Shown here in pieces: positions 26,193 to 34,385 of a stretch of 64,000 nt of DNA. A program made the position numbers and the translations under genes. Position 1 is the first letter of the stretch, and each line of letters begins with the position of its first letter. The stretch covers positions 1 to 64,000 of the forward strand of contig CBDUNM010000010.1 of assembly GCA_965368585.1 (NCBI GenBank), given 5' to 3'. Origin of the DNA: JARRQB01 sp965368585 (GTDB lineage Bacteria; Pseudomonadota; Gammaproteobacteria; Chromatiales; Chromatiaceae). The notes under the pieces were generated by a model. That model searched no databases. It saw only the letters and a program-made list of their open reading frames with translations, and was not told the origin of the DNA.

Positions 26193-27197
26193 CTATCCGG
26201 TCTCCGCCTTGGGGCGTCTCTCTAGCAGGTGTCGCACGGCCGTCTTGGGTGACAGCCCCTCGTATAGCACGCGAAAGGTCTGCTCGGTGATCGGCATTTC
26301 GACCTGCAGGCGTTGCGACAGATGGAATACCCCCCTGGCGGTACCGACGCCTTCGACTTCCTGGCCGATCTGCTCACGGGCCTGTTCGACGCTGCGCCCG
26401 TCGGCCAACGCCAGCCCCATGCGGCGGTTGCGTGATTGATTGTCGGTGCAGGTCAAAGCGAGATCGCCCAGTCCCGCCAAACCCATAAAGGTGTGGGTGC
26501 GCGCGCCCAAGGCGACACCCAGACGGGTTATTTCGGCGAGCCCGCGCGTAATGAGTGCCGCTCGGGCGTTGGCGCCGAAACCGAGACCGTCAGAGATGCC
26601 GGCCGCAATGGCCATCACGTTCTTCGCCGCGCCACCCACCTGGACGCCGATGATGTCGTCACTGGTGTAGGCGCGAAAACTGCCGCCGCTCAGGTAACTG
26701 GCCAGGCGGTGGGCATGCTCGGGATCGGTAGACGCGACCGTAATGGCGGTCGGCAGGCCGCGCGCCACTTCGCCGGCGAAGGTCGGGCCGGAAAGCACGG
26801 CGAGCGCCGCTTGTGGGAATATACTCTGCGCCACTTCGTGCAGCAGCTGACTGCTCTGTGGTTCGAAGCCTTTGGTGGCCCAACTGATCGACGCAGGGTT
26901 GCGGCGCGTTTGTGCGATTTCCCCCAGAACCCGGCTGAAAGCGTGGCTGGGAACCACGACCAAAAGCTCACCGGCGCCGTCGATGGCACGGGCCAGATCG
27001 GCGACGGGTGACAAGCCGGTCGGCAATCCTACACCAGGGAGAAACTGTTGGTTGACGCGCTGCGCGGCAAGCCGGTCAACGTGGCGGGGGTCGTGTCCCC
27101 ACAAGCGCACTTCGGCGCCCTGGCGGGCGAGCAATACCGCCAGCGCCGTTCCCCAAGAGCCGGCGCCGGCGACCGCGATTGCGGGACGGTGGGTCAA
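26193..27197 (-). CDS. gpsA: Glycerol-3-phosphate dehydrogenase [NAD(P)+]
   Basis: 334 residues. It reduces dihydroxyacetone phosphate to sn-glycerol-3-phosphate for phospholipid synthesis. The Rossmann motif VAGAGSWGTALAVLLA is at residues 9-24, followed by WATKGFEPQSS, the active-site region VLSGPTFAGEVARGLPTAITVAS, and GAAKNVMAIAAGISDGLGFGANARAALITRGLAEI, which contains the catalytic lysine. The start must be TTG at 27197, because no ATG or GTG lies between the secB stop and the Rossmann motif. Four bases separate it from secB, the usual gene pair. Confidence 0.97.
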   Translation of the reverse strand: MTHRPAIAVAGAGSWGTALAVLLARQGAEVRLWGHDPRHVDRLAAQRVNQQFLPGVGLPTGLSPVADLARAIDGAGELLVVVPSHAFSRVLGEIAQTRRNPASISWATKGFEPQSSQLLHEVAQSIFPQAALAVLSGPTFAGEVARGLPTAITVASTDPEHAHRLASYLSGGSFRAYTSDDIIGVQVGGAAKNVMAIAAGISDGLGFGANARAALITRGLAEITRLGVALGARTHTFMGLAGLGDLALTCTDNQSRNRRMGLALADGRSVEQAREQIGQEVEGVGTARGVFHLSQRLQVEMPITEQTFRVLYEGLSPKTAVRHLLERRPKAETG

Positions 27198-27201
27198 GCG
27201 A

Positions 27202-27681
27202 TCAGTGTTTGGCGTCGCTGGCCGCCGCCTCCTCCTGCTGGCGTTGCTGTTGCTGGGCGAACATGGCCTCGAAATTCACCGGCGCGAGCAACATCTGCGG
27301 AAAACTGCCGCGTGTAATAAGGTCCGAGATGGCTTCACGCGCATAAGGAAAAAGCACATTGGGGCAATATATCCCCAGCATCGGGCCCATTTCCTCCTCC
27401 GGGATGTTCTTGATAAAAAAGATGCCTGCCTGGTGCACCTCGGCGAGGAAGCTGGTGTTTTCGCCTTGCTTGGCGGTAACGGTCACCGAGAGCACCATTT
27501 CGTAGTGGTCGTTGTTCAACTTAGAGGCTGCGGTATTCAACTGGATGTTAATCTCCGGTTTCCATTCACCCGAAAACACCTCGGGGGCGTTCGGTGCTTC
27601 GAAGGAAAGGTCTTTGACGTAAATGCGCTGGATGGCGAATTGTCGCTGGTCGGCGTTCGCCTGCTGATCTTTCTCACTCAT
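27202..27681 (-). CDS. secB: Protein-export chaperone SecB
   Basis: 159 residues, the usual length. The tetramer keeps preproteins unfolded and hands them to SecA. Family signatures are FAIQRIYVKDLSFEAPNAPEVF near the N-terminus, YEMVLSVTVTAKQGENTSFLAEVHQAGIF in the middle and CPNVLFPYAREAISDLITRGSFPQMLLAPVNFEAMF at the SecA-contact end. A Gln-rich tail follows. Directly upstream of gpsA (4-bp gap) and downstream of the rhodanese gene; the usual grxC between them is absent. Confidence 0.97.
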   Translation of the reverse strand: MSEKDQQANADQRQFAIQRIYVKDLSFEAPNAPEVFSGEWKPEINIQLNTAASKLNNDHYEMVLSVTVTAKQGENTSFLAEVHQAGIFFIKNIPEEEMGPMLGIYCPNVLFPYAREAISDLITRGSFPQMLLAPVNFEAMFAQQQQRQQEEAAASDAKH

Positions 27682-27770
27682 TGGAGGTCCTTAAAGTGTA
27701 AATATGGTTAGTTTGGTTCGTTACGCGAAGCGGTTCCCAGCGTCGGTTCGAACGCCTGCCAGGTAATCAG

Positions 27771-28193
27771 TCAACCGCGCTTGACAGGCAGATTTGCGTT
27801 TTCCCAAGCCAGCATGCCGCCGCGCAGATTGTGTGCCCGTTCGTATCCGGCCTGGCGCAAAATGCGCACGGCCGCGCCCGAACGCGAGCCCGAACGGCAA
27901 CAGACGACAACTGGCCGGTCTTTGTGTTTATCGAGTTGACCGAGCTGATTCTTGAATCCGTTTAGCGGGATATTGACGGCGTTGATGATGTGGCCGTCTT
28001 TGAACTCGGCCATGGAGCGTACGTCCACGATCACGGCGTCGTCATGATTGATCAGTTCGGTCGCCTGGCGCGGATCAACCGCGTATTTGCCACCGGGGTC
28101 GGTGGCCAGGTTGATGATGAGCAACGAGAGAATAACGAAGAACGCGGAAACCAGCACGACGTGGTTGCCGGCAAACTCCATGATTTGTTCCAT
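27771..28193 (-). CDS. yibN: Membrane-anchored rhodanese-like protein (YibN)
   Basis: 140 residues. A single N-terminal membrane helix (VVLVSAFFVILSLLIINLAT) anchors a cytoplasmic rhodanese domain. The active-site loop is VVCCRSGSRSG, with the catalytic cysteine as the second Cys, a six-residue loop typical of single-domain sulfurtransferases. It can carry persulfide sulfur. Gene order yibN-secB-gpsA is common in gammaproteobacteria. The ArsR-type regulator immediately upstream on the same strand carries the cysteine pair of persulfide sensors, which may be functionally relevant. Confidence 0.92.
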   Translation of the reverse strand: MEQIMEFAGNHVVLVSAFFVILSLLIINLATDPGGKYAVDPRQATELINHDDAVIVDVRSMAEFKDGHIINAVNIPLNGFKNQLGQLDKHKDRPVVVCCRSGSRSGAAVRILRQAGYERAHNLRGGMLAWENANLPVKRG

Positions 28194-28344
28194 GGGTAAC
28201 AGACCTGTTTACACAGCGCCAGTAAAACCGGGGCTGCACACGTTGCGGAGGCCTCGCCAGGAAGTCTCCCACCATTCCGAGGTACGATGCCTTGAGCGAA
28301 CGCCCCCTCGGCGAATTTCACCGGCTCGTCGAAGGGACGGGTCT

Positions 28345-28683
28345 CTAGTGCTCCTGAGTACAGAAGACTTCGCGCATCATACCGATCAGCTGCAAAGTGC
28401 GATTGTCGCTCACTCGGTAGAATACCCGATTCGCGTCTTTGCGGGAGGTGAGAATACCCTTATCGCGCAAGATGGCAAGATGTTGCGATATATTACTTTG
28501 CGATGTGCCGACATTGTCGACGATGTCCTGAACGCTCACTTCCTGGTCGCTCAGGGTGCAAAGAATCTTCAAGCGCAGGGGGTGAGACATGGCTTTGAGC
28601 GAGCGTGACGCGCGCTCGATGTCCTCATCCCCTTCCAGAAGATGCATATCGGAGTCAAAATCGAATTCGCTTGAATTTGTCAT
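28345..28683 (-). CDS. ArsR-family regulator with SqrR/BigR-type cysteine pair
   Basis: 112 residues from ATG 28683; GTG at 28707 is an alternative. The winged-helix core is MSHPLRLKILCTLSDQEVSVQDIVDN followed by the recognition helix SQSNISQHLAILRDKGILTSRK and the wing NRVFYRVSD. Counting from this ATG the two cysteines are Cys42 (KILC) and Cys108 (REVFC). This is the same position and spacing as in BigR (42/108) and SqrR (41/107), where they form a di- or polysulfide link in response to reactive sulfur. Metal-site motifs of ArsR or SmtB (such as ELCVCDL) are absent. It probably represses a sulfide-linked target, perhaps itself and yibN. Confidence 0.88.
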   Translation of the reverse strand: MTNSSEFDFDSDMHLLEGDEDIERASRSLKAMSHPLRLKILCTLSDQEVSVQDIVDNVGTSQSNISQHLAILRDKGILTSRKDANRVFYRVSDNRTLQLIGMMREVFCTQEH

Positions 28684-28750
28684 TTCTACTTTATCGAAGA
28701 GCTCCACTGCGGCTTACCCCATCCTCGGCCCTTTTTACTAGGCTCTAATA

Positions 28751-28768
28751 GAATAATACACTGTATTC
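28751..28768. promoter_or_regulatory. Palindrome upstream of the ArsR-family gene, candidate operator
   Basis: GAATAATACACTGTATTC contains the perfect dyad AATACA-C-TGTATT and outer GAATA/TATTC arms. It is 68 bp upstream of the regulator ATG in an AT-rich, promoter-like stretch, so it could be an autoregulatory operator. It also lies about 190 bp upstream of gpmI. Confidence 0.55.
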
Positions 28769-28954
28769 GTGTTTTTTTTTAAATTACCATGATAGGGAAG
28801 GTTTTTCATCCTGATACGGGTAGCAGCTCGGCGCAGTTAGTGGTTCAATGCGCGTCAAAGGTGGCAAACCAGTTCGGGTCCTAAGATCTCACAGTAACTC
28901 GCTGTTAATTTGCGAGTTGCGGTAATTCCACAGGATTTGGCCAAACAATGAGAA

Positions 28955-30523
28955 ATGACGGATAAAGCGCGGCCCGCCGTTCTTGTCGTCCTGGACGGAT
29001 GGGGCCTGAGCGATAGCGACGAATCGAACGCTATTCAGGCGGCACGCACGCCGGTGTGGGATAGGTTGTGGAACTCCTACCCGCACACCGCGATCACGGC
29101 GTCCGGCTCCGCCGTAGGCTTGCCGGGTGGTCAGATGGGCAACGCGGAGGTCGGTCACCTGAACCTGGGCGCGGGCCGTGTGGTCTACCAGGAATTCACG
29201 CGTGTCAGCCGGTCTATTCGCACCGGCTCGTTTTACAACAACCGCACACTGACCGATGCCGTCGATCTGGCCACCGCGAACGACACCGCCGTGCATGTGC
29301 TCGGCTTGTTGTCACCCGGCGGGGTACACAGCCATGAGGACCACATTCACGCCATGGTAAAACTGGCGGTGGAGCGCGGCGCGCGGCGTGTCCACCTGCA
29401 TGCGTTTCTCGACGGGCGCGACATGCCACCCAAGAGCGCAGCCGATTCGCTGGCCGCAATGGATGAGGTGTTCGCTCAGCTGGGCCACGGGCGCATCGCC
29501 AGCATTGTTGGCCGCCATTACGCGATGGACAGAGATCACCGCTGGGAGCGGATCGAGCAGGCCTACGATTTGATCACCCAGGGCGTTGCCGCGTATCGCG
29601 CCGCCGATACGCAACAAGCCCTGTCAATGGCCTATGAGCGTGGCGAAACCGACGAATTCGTCAAGCCGACCTGCATCGTTCCGCAAGGTAGCGAACCGGG
29701 TTTAGTACACGATGGCGATGTCGTCATCAACATGAACTACCGCTCGGATCGCGCACGCCAGATCACCCGTCCGTTCATCGAACCCGAATTTGGCGGTTTC
29801 AGACGCAAGGTCACGCGTGCGATAGCGGGTTATGTCAGCTTGACGGAATACAACAAGGATTTTGATACACCGGTCGCTTACCCACCCGAACGATTACCCA
29901 ACACCTTCGGAGAATATATCGCGAACTTGGGCTTGCATCAGCTCCGCCTGGCGGAAACCGAGAAGTACGCGCACGTAACCTTCTTCTTCAACGGCGGCGT
30001 CGAGCAACCAAACGAAGGCGAAGACCGCTTGTTGATACCGTCTCCGAAAGTGGCCACCTATGATCTGCAACCCGAAATGAGCGCGTCCGAGGTCACGGAT
30101 GCTCTGGAGGCGGCGATCAAGAGCGGCAAATATGATGCGATCATCTGCAACTACGCCAACGGCGATATGGTCGGCCACACTGGAAAACTAGATGCAGCGG
30201 TGAAGGCTGTTGAGAGTCTGGATCAGTGCTTGGGACGGGTGGTGGCTGCGCTGGAAACGGTCGGTGGCGAGATGCTGCTGACGGCCGACCATGGTAACGT
30301 TGAGCAGATGATGAACCCCGAAACGGGTCAGGCGCATACCGCGCATACCTGCAATCCCGTACCACTGGTCTATTTCGGTCAACGCAAGGCGATGCTCGCC
30401 GACAAAGGCGCATTGTGCGATATCGCGCCCACGCTGTTACAGATCATGGCGCTGCCGCAGCCCGCCGAGATGACGGGACGTCCGTTGCTGGAGTTTGAAG
30501 GGGCTGAAGCTGCCGTCGCCTGA
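28955..30523 (+). CDS. gpmI: Cofactor-independent phosphoglycerate mutase, catalytic serine replaced
   Basis: 522 residues, normal length. The enzyme interconverts 3- and 2-phosphoglycerate with two Mn ions. Metal ligands and substrate residues are in place: VLDGWG, HEDHIH, FLDGRDMPPKSA, YRSDRARQ, EKYAHVTFFFNGG, NGDMVGH, LTADHGN and AHTCNPVP. The phosphoserine motif, normally GQMGNSEVGH, reads GQMGNAEVGH here (Ala64, codon GCG at 29144-29146). Loss of that serine should stop the phosphotransfer. A single-base change from TCG would explain it, so sequencing error must be excluded. ATG start at 28955. envC follows 23 bp after the stop. Confidence 0.93.
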   Translation: MTDKARPAVLVVLDGWGLSDSDESNAIQAARTPVWDRLWNSYPHTAITASGSAVGLPGGQMGNAEVGHLNLGAGRVVYQEFTRVSRSIRTGSFYNNRTLTDAVDLATANDTAVHVLGLLSPGGVHSHEDHIHAMVKLAVERGARRVHLHAFLDGRDMPPKSAADSLAAMDEVFAQLGHGRIASIVGRHYAMDRDHRWERIEQAYDLITQGVAAYRAADTQQALSMAYERGETDEFVKPTCIVPQGSEPGLVHDGDVVINMNYRSDRARQITRPFIEPEFGGFRRKVTRAIAGYVSLTEYNKDFDTPVAYPPERLPNTFGEYIANLGLHQLRLAETEKYAHVTFFFNGGVEQPNEGEDRLLIPSPKVATYDLQPEMSASEVTDALEAAIKSGKYDAIICNYANGDMVGHTGKLDAAVKAVESLDQCLGRVVAALETVGGEMLLTADHGNVEQMMNPETGQAHTAHTCNPVPLVYFGQRKAMLADKGALCDIAPTLLQIMALPQPAEMTGRPLLEFEGAEAAVA

Positions 30524-30546
30524 AATTCCGGTACCCGGAGGTTTTT

Positions 30547-31731
30547 GTGCGGCGTAGCCGTGGACGAATCGAATTGCTAGGCAGGGCGGTATATGCGGGA
30601 TTCTGCGTATGTTTCGCGTTCGCGGTTGCCGCCACCGAAACAGAACAGCATCGGGTTCAGCTGGAGTCGATCAAGGGTCGCATCGATCTTATTCAGCAGC
30701 GGATGCGGGCAACGCGCGGCGAGCAAGACCAGTTGACCGAAGCGCTGCAGGCCGCCGAACAGCAGATCGGCGTCGTGACCAAGCGCATTCACGGGCTGAC
30801 CGGCGAAATCGAGGCGCTGAACCGATCATTGACTGACCTGCACCGGCGCGAGCAGGCTCAGCTTGCCGATCTCAACGGGCTGCGCGAGATGCTCGCACAA
30901 CAAATCTATGCCGCTTACGCGATGGGGCGCCAGGAGCGCCTGAAGGTTTTTCTCAACCAACATGACCCCGCCCTGCTCAGCCGTGTCATGACCTACTATG
31001 ACTATCTCAACCGTGCGCGGGCCAGACGCATGGCGGAAATCGAGCAAGGGTTGGCGGCGCTACGGGCAACGCAACGGGAGATCTCGGACCAGGAGGGCGC
31101 ATTGCGGCAGCTTCGTGGCTCGGAACTTGCGTCCCGCACATCGCTCGAACAACAACAGGAGCGTCGTCACGCCGTGTTGGCGTCCCTGGCGAGCGAACTG
31201 CGCAACGCCGACCAGGAGTTGGCCGGTTTAAGGGGCGACGCCAAGCGCTTGCGACAGTTGTTGGCGGAAATCGAACAAGCCCTGGCCGATATACCGGATA
31301 CCAATCCGGACGCCGAGCGCTTTGACCGACGCAAAGGCAGTCTGCGGTGGCCCGCGAAAGGTGAAATAGCCGCGCGGTTCGCCAGTCCGAAGTTCGGTGG
31401 TTTAAGTTGGGACGGTGTTATGATCAGCGCGCCGCAGGGTCGCGAAGTTCACGCCGTGCATCACGGTCGCGTGGCCTTTGCGGACTGGTTGCGGGGTTTC
31501 GGGCTGCTACTGATCCTCGATCATGGGGGAGGCTGGATGACCCTGTACGGGCATAACCAGAGTCTGTTCAAGGAGGCGGGCGATTGGGTGGAAGCGGACG
31601 AACCCGTGGCGCTGGTCGGTAACAGTGGTGGGCGACAGACTTCCGGAGTGTATTTTGGCATTCGTCACCAGGGTAAGCCGATCGATCCCGGTCGCTGGTG
31701 TCGCAAGCCCCGAGGTCGGCGGGTTGGTTGA
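30547..31731 (+). CDS. envC: Murein hydrolase activator EnvC-like (degenerate LytM)
   Basis: 394 residues. A signal peptide is followed by two long coiled-coil segments (about 35-120 and 155-255, rich in Gln, Arg and Glu) and a C-terminal M23/LytM fold (about 270-385): RWPAKGEIAARFASPKFGGLSWDGVMISAPQG, then GWMTLYGHNQSL and a GNSGGRQTSGVYFGIRHQGKPIDP ending. Zinc ligands are incomplete, as in EnvC, which activates amidases at the division site and does not cut peptidoglycan itself. The start is GTG at 30547 with GGAGG five bases upstream. It follows gpmI and precedes ctpA, a common order. Confidence 0.92.
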   Translation: MRRSRGRIELLGRAVYAGFCVCFAFAVAATETEQHRVQLESIKGRIDLIQQRMRATRGEQDQLTEALQAAEQQIGVVTKRIHGLTGEIEALNRSLTDLHRREQAQLADLNGLREMLAQQIYAAYAMGRQERLKVFLNQHDPALLSRVMTYYDYLNRARARRMAEIEQGLAALRATQREISDQEGALRQLRGSELASRTSLEQQQERRHAVLASLASELRNADQELAGLRGDAKRLRQLLAEIEQALADIPDTNPDAERFDRRKGSLRWPAKGEIAARFASPKFGGLSWDGVMISAPQGREVHAVHHGRVAFADWLRGFGLLLILDHGGGWMTLYGHNQSLFKEAGDWVEADEPVALVGNSGGRQTSGVYFGIRHQGKPIDPGRWCRKPRGRRVG

Positions 31732-31751
31732 GCGCCGTACGAGAGTGAGTG

Positions 31752-33062
31752 ATGAAACATAAGTTGCGATTTCTGACATTGGCGGCGGCGCTCAGTCTGC
31801 TTGGCGTAACCGTGGTTGTCGGCCAAGGCGTTCAGGCGAAACGAGCCGACGAGAAGGCGGCTTTACCGCTTGAGGAACTGCGGACCTTTGCTGAAGTGTT
31901 CGGCCGGATCAAGAGTGACTATGTAGAACCGGTGCCGGACAAAGAGATGCTGCGGCACGCCATTCAGGGGATGTTGAGCGGACTCGATCCGCATTCGTCA
32001 TATTTGAGCGAAGATGAATTCAGTGACCTGCGTGTCGGTACCAGCGGCGAGTTTGGCGGCCTGGGCATCGAAGTGGGTATGGAAAACGGGTTTGTCAAAG
32101 TTATTGCGCCGATCGATGACACGCCGGCGCAACGCGCCGGCATCCAGGCTGGCGATCTGGTTATCCGCATCGACGGCAAGCCGGTCAAGGGCCTGAGCCT
32201 GGACGAGGCAGTGAAGATGATGCGCGGCAAACCGGGCAGCGAGATCGTCCTGAGCATCTTGCGCGAAGGCAGCGAAAAACCGCTGGAAATAACGGTCGTG
32301 CGGGACGTCATCAAGGTTGCCAGCGTGAAGCATCGGGAACTGGAACCCGGATTCGGGTACGTACGCATATCACATTTCCAATCACGCACGCCCGAAGACG
32401 TGTTAAATGCCTTGAGCAAGATTAAAAAGAAAACGGGCGGTGTCCTGAAGGGATTGGTGTTGGATCTACGCAACAATCCGGGCGGCGTACTCAACGCTGC
32501 GGTGGCGATCAGCGACGCGTTCCTGACCGACGGCACGATTGTCTACACCGAGGGTCGGGTAAAGGATTCTCAGTTGAAATTCAAAGCGGCTCCCGACGAT
32601 CTTATCGAAGGGGCGCCGCTGGTCGTACTGGTCAACGGAGGATCGGCATCCGCGTCGGAAATTGTCGCTGGTGCGCTGCAGGACCACAAACGCGCCGTTA
32701 TCATGGGACGCCAGACGTTCGGCAAAGGTTCGGTGCAGACGATTATTCCGATCAATGACAAGACCGCAATCAAGTTGACCACGGCGCGCTACTACACCCC
32801 CAACGGGCGTTCAATTCAGGCGGAAGGGATCAAACCGGATATTCTGCTCGACAAGGTTACGGTCGCCGCGGTCGGAAACGACATCGCAGAGAACCTTAAG
32901 GAATCCGATCTTACCGGCCACCTATCCAACCCGAATGGCGACAACGGCGACGCGAATGATAAATCAGCAGAGCGTTTGGTGGAAAAGGATTACGAGCTCA
33001 GTGAGGCTCTGAACCTGCTCAAAGGTCTAGCGATTCTGCGGCCGAGTGGGGATCGCGGCTGA
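31752..33062 (+). CDS. ctpA: C-terminal processing protease (S41 family)
   Basis: 436 residues from ATG 31752; GTG 31749 is adjacent. Signal sequence at 1-30, a PDZ domain at about 85-170 (FGGLGIEVGMENGFVKVIAPIDDTPAQRAGIQAGDLVIRIDG), then the S41 protease with RNNPGGVLNAA, catalytic serine in NGGSASASEI and catalytic lysine in FGKGSVQT. It removes C-terminal peptides from periplasmic proteins. Related enzymes in other bacteria degrade peptidoglycan hydrolases, which suits its place behind envC. The stop is two bases from the yibQ start. Confidence 0.95.
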   Translation: MKHKLRFLTLAAALSLLGVTVVVGQGVQAKRADEKAALPLEELRTFAEVFGRIKSDYVEPVPDKEMLRHAIQGMLSGLDPHSSYLSEDEFSDLRVGTSGEFGGLGIEVGMENGFVKVIAPIDDTPAQRAGIQAGDLVIRIDGKPVKGLSLDEAVKMMRGKPGSEIVLSILREGSEKPLEITVVRDVIKVASVKHRELEPGFGYVRISHFQSRTPEDVLNALSKIKKKTGGVLKGLVLDLRNNPGGVLNAAVAISDAFLTDGTIVYTEGRVKDSQLKFKAAPDDLIEGAPLVVLVNGGSASASEIVAGALQDHKRAVIMGRQTFGKGSVQTIIPINDKTAIKLTTARYYTPNGRSIQAEGIKPDILLDKVTVAAVGNDIAENLKESDLTGHLSNPNGDNGDANDKSAERLVEKDYELSEALNLLKGLAILRPSGDRG

Positions 33063-33064
33063 CC

Positions 33065-33871
33065 GTGCGAACAGCACGATCGCGCTGGCTGCTCGGCGTC
33101 GTCTTACTCTGGGCGGCGGCATCGATCGGTGCGACTCACGCGCCCGCGATCGCGATCATTATCGACGACGTGGGCTACGATTTATCCCTCGGACGGCAGG
33201 CGCTGAACCTGCCTGGAGCGGTTACGTACGCCTTTCTTCCCGGATCGCCGTATGCGACCGAGTTGGCGCAAGCGGCACACTTCAACGGTAGAGAGGCCAT
33301 GGTTCACATGCCAATGGAGGCCTTGAACGGCGCAGCGCTGGGCCCGGTTGGGCTCACGCAGAGCATGACCCCGGACGAACTGCGGCAGGGTGTGCTGGAC
33401 GGCCTGCGCGAGGTACCCCATGCCGTGGGCGTGAACAACCATATGGGCAGTCTGTTGACCCGCCATCCCGAGGCCATGCATCACGTCATGACAACCTTGC
33501 GCGAGCAGGGCGGTTACTATTTTGTCGACAGCCGCACTAACGAACATACCGTGGCACAGGATATGGCGGAAGTGCATGGGCTTCCATCCACGCGGCGCGA
33601 CGTGTTTTTGGACAATGTGCGCGAGGAGGCTTACATCATTCGGCAGTTTCGCCAATTGATTGAGCTGGCGCTCGCGCGCGGAAGCGCGATTGCCATTGCC
33701 CACCCACATCCCGAGACATTATCCGTACTAAAGCGCGAATTACCCAGACTGGCGCAGCGCGGCCTGGGTTTGTTGCCTGTGTCGCGCATCATCGAGCGTC
33801 AACAAAGGAGTCCCGAATGGCACGTGTCCTCGTACCCCTCGCAGCTGGCTGCGAAGAACTCGAAGCAGTAA
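33065..33871 (+). CDS. yibQ: Divergent polysaccharide deacetylase family protein (YibQ)
   Basis: 268 residues. Signal peptide (ARSRWLLGVVLLWAAASIGATHA), then the DUF610/YibQ fold: IAIIIDDVGYDLSLGRQALNLPGAVTYAFLPGSPYATELA, MVHMPMEALN, GVNNHMGSLLT and AIAHPHPETLSVL. The fold is related to carbohydrate esterases, but the activity is unproven. The conserved envC-ctpA-yibQ order points to a role in cell-wall remodelling. The start is GTG at 33065. Its last 55 bases overlap the next gene in another frame. Confidence 0.92.
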   Translation: MRTARSRWLLGVVLLWAAASIGATHAPAIAIIIDDVGYDLSLGRQALNLPGAVTYAFLPGSPYATELAQAAHFNGREAMVHMPMEALNGAALGPVGLTQSMTPDELRQGVLDGLREVPHAVGVNNHMGSLLTRHPEAMHHVMTTLREQGGYYFVDSRTNEHTVAQDMAEVHGLPSTRRDVFLDNVREEAYIIRQFRQLIELALARGSAIAIAHPHPETLSVLKRELPRLAQRGLGLLPVSRIIERQQRSPEWHVSSYPSQLAAKNSKQ

Positions 33872-34374
33872 CCATTATCGATCTATTGCGGCGGGCCGGT
33901 ATTGAGGTCGTAACCGCTGGTTTGAAAGACGGCCCGGTCAAAGCCAGTCGAGGCGTGGTGCTGTTGCCCGACACGACACTGGATAACGTGCTCGGCGATG
34001 ATTTCGACATGATCGTGCTACCTGGCGGCCTGCCAGGTGCCGATCACCTCGACCAGGATCCGCGTATCCATAAACTTTTACAGGGATTGGCCGAACAAGG
34101 TAAGTACACAGCCGCGATTTGTGCGGCTCCCAAAGTCCTGGCTAATGCCGGCATGTTGGAAGGGCGTGCTGCGACCTCCTATCCGGGGGTCATCGACGCC
34201 ATGGACCTGCCAGCCACCCGGGTGCTCGAGCAAGCGGTGGTCGTCGACGGAAAAGTCGTGACATCTCGGGGCCCCGGTACCGCGATGGACTTTGCATTGG
34301 AACTCATTGAACAGCTAGAGGGTAAAGCTCAGCGAGATGCTGTCGAAGCACCCCTTATGCGTCCTACCGGTTGA
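33817..34374 (+). CDS. yajL: DJ-1/PfpI family protein (YajL/ThiJ-like)
   Basis: 185 residues. Typical DJ-1 fold: ARVLVPLAAGCEELEAVTIIDLLRRAGIEV at the start, the acidic Glu in GCEELEA, the nucleophilic elbow AAICAAPKVLANAG with the oxidation-sensitive cysteine, and the histidine-free C-terminus typical of YajL. Members act as oxidative stress chaperones or deglycases; which one is disputed. ATG 33817 has a GGAG site located inside the end of yibQ, so translation is probably coupled. Confidence 0.9.
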   Translation: MARVLVPLAAGCEELEAVTIIDLLRRAGIEVVTAGLKDGPVKASRGVVLLPDTTLDNVLGDDFDMIVLPGGLPGADHLDQDPRIHKLLQGLAEQGKYTAAICAAPKVLANAGMLEGRAATSYPGVIDAMDLPATRVLEQAVVVDGKVVTSRGPGTAMDFALELIEQLEGKAQRDAVEAPLMRPTG

Positions 34375-34385
34375 GGCAAAAACGC

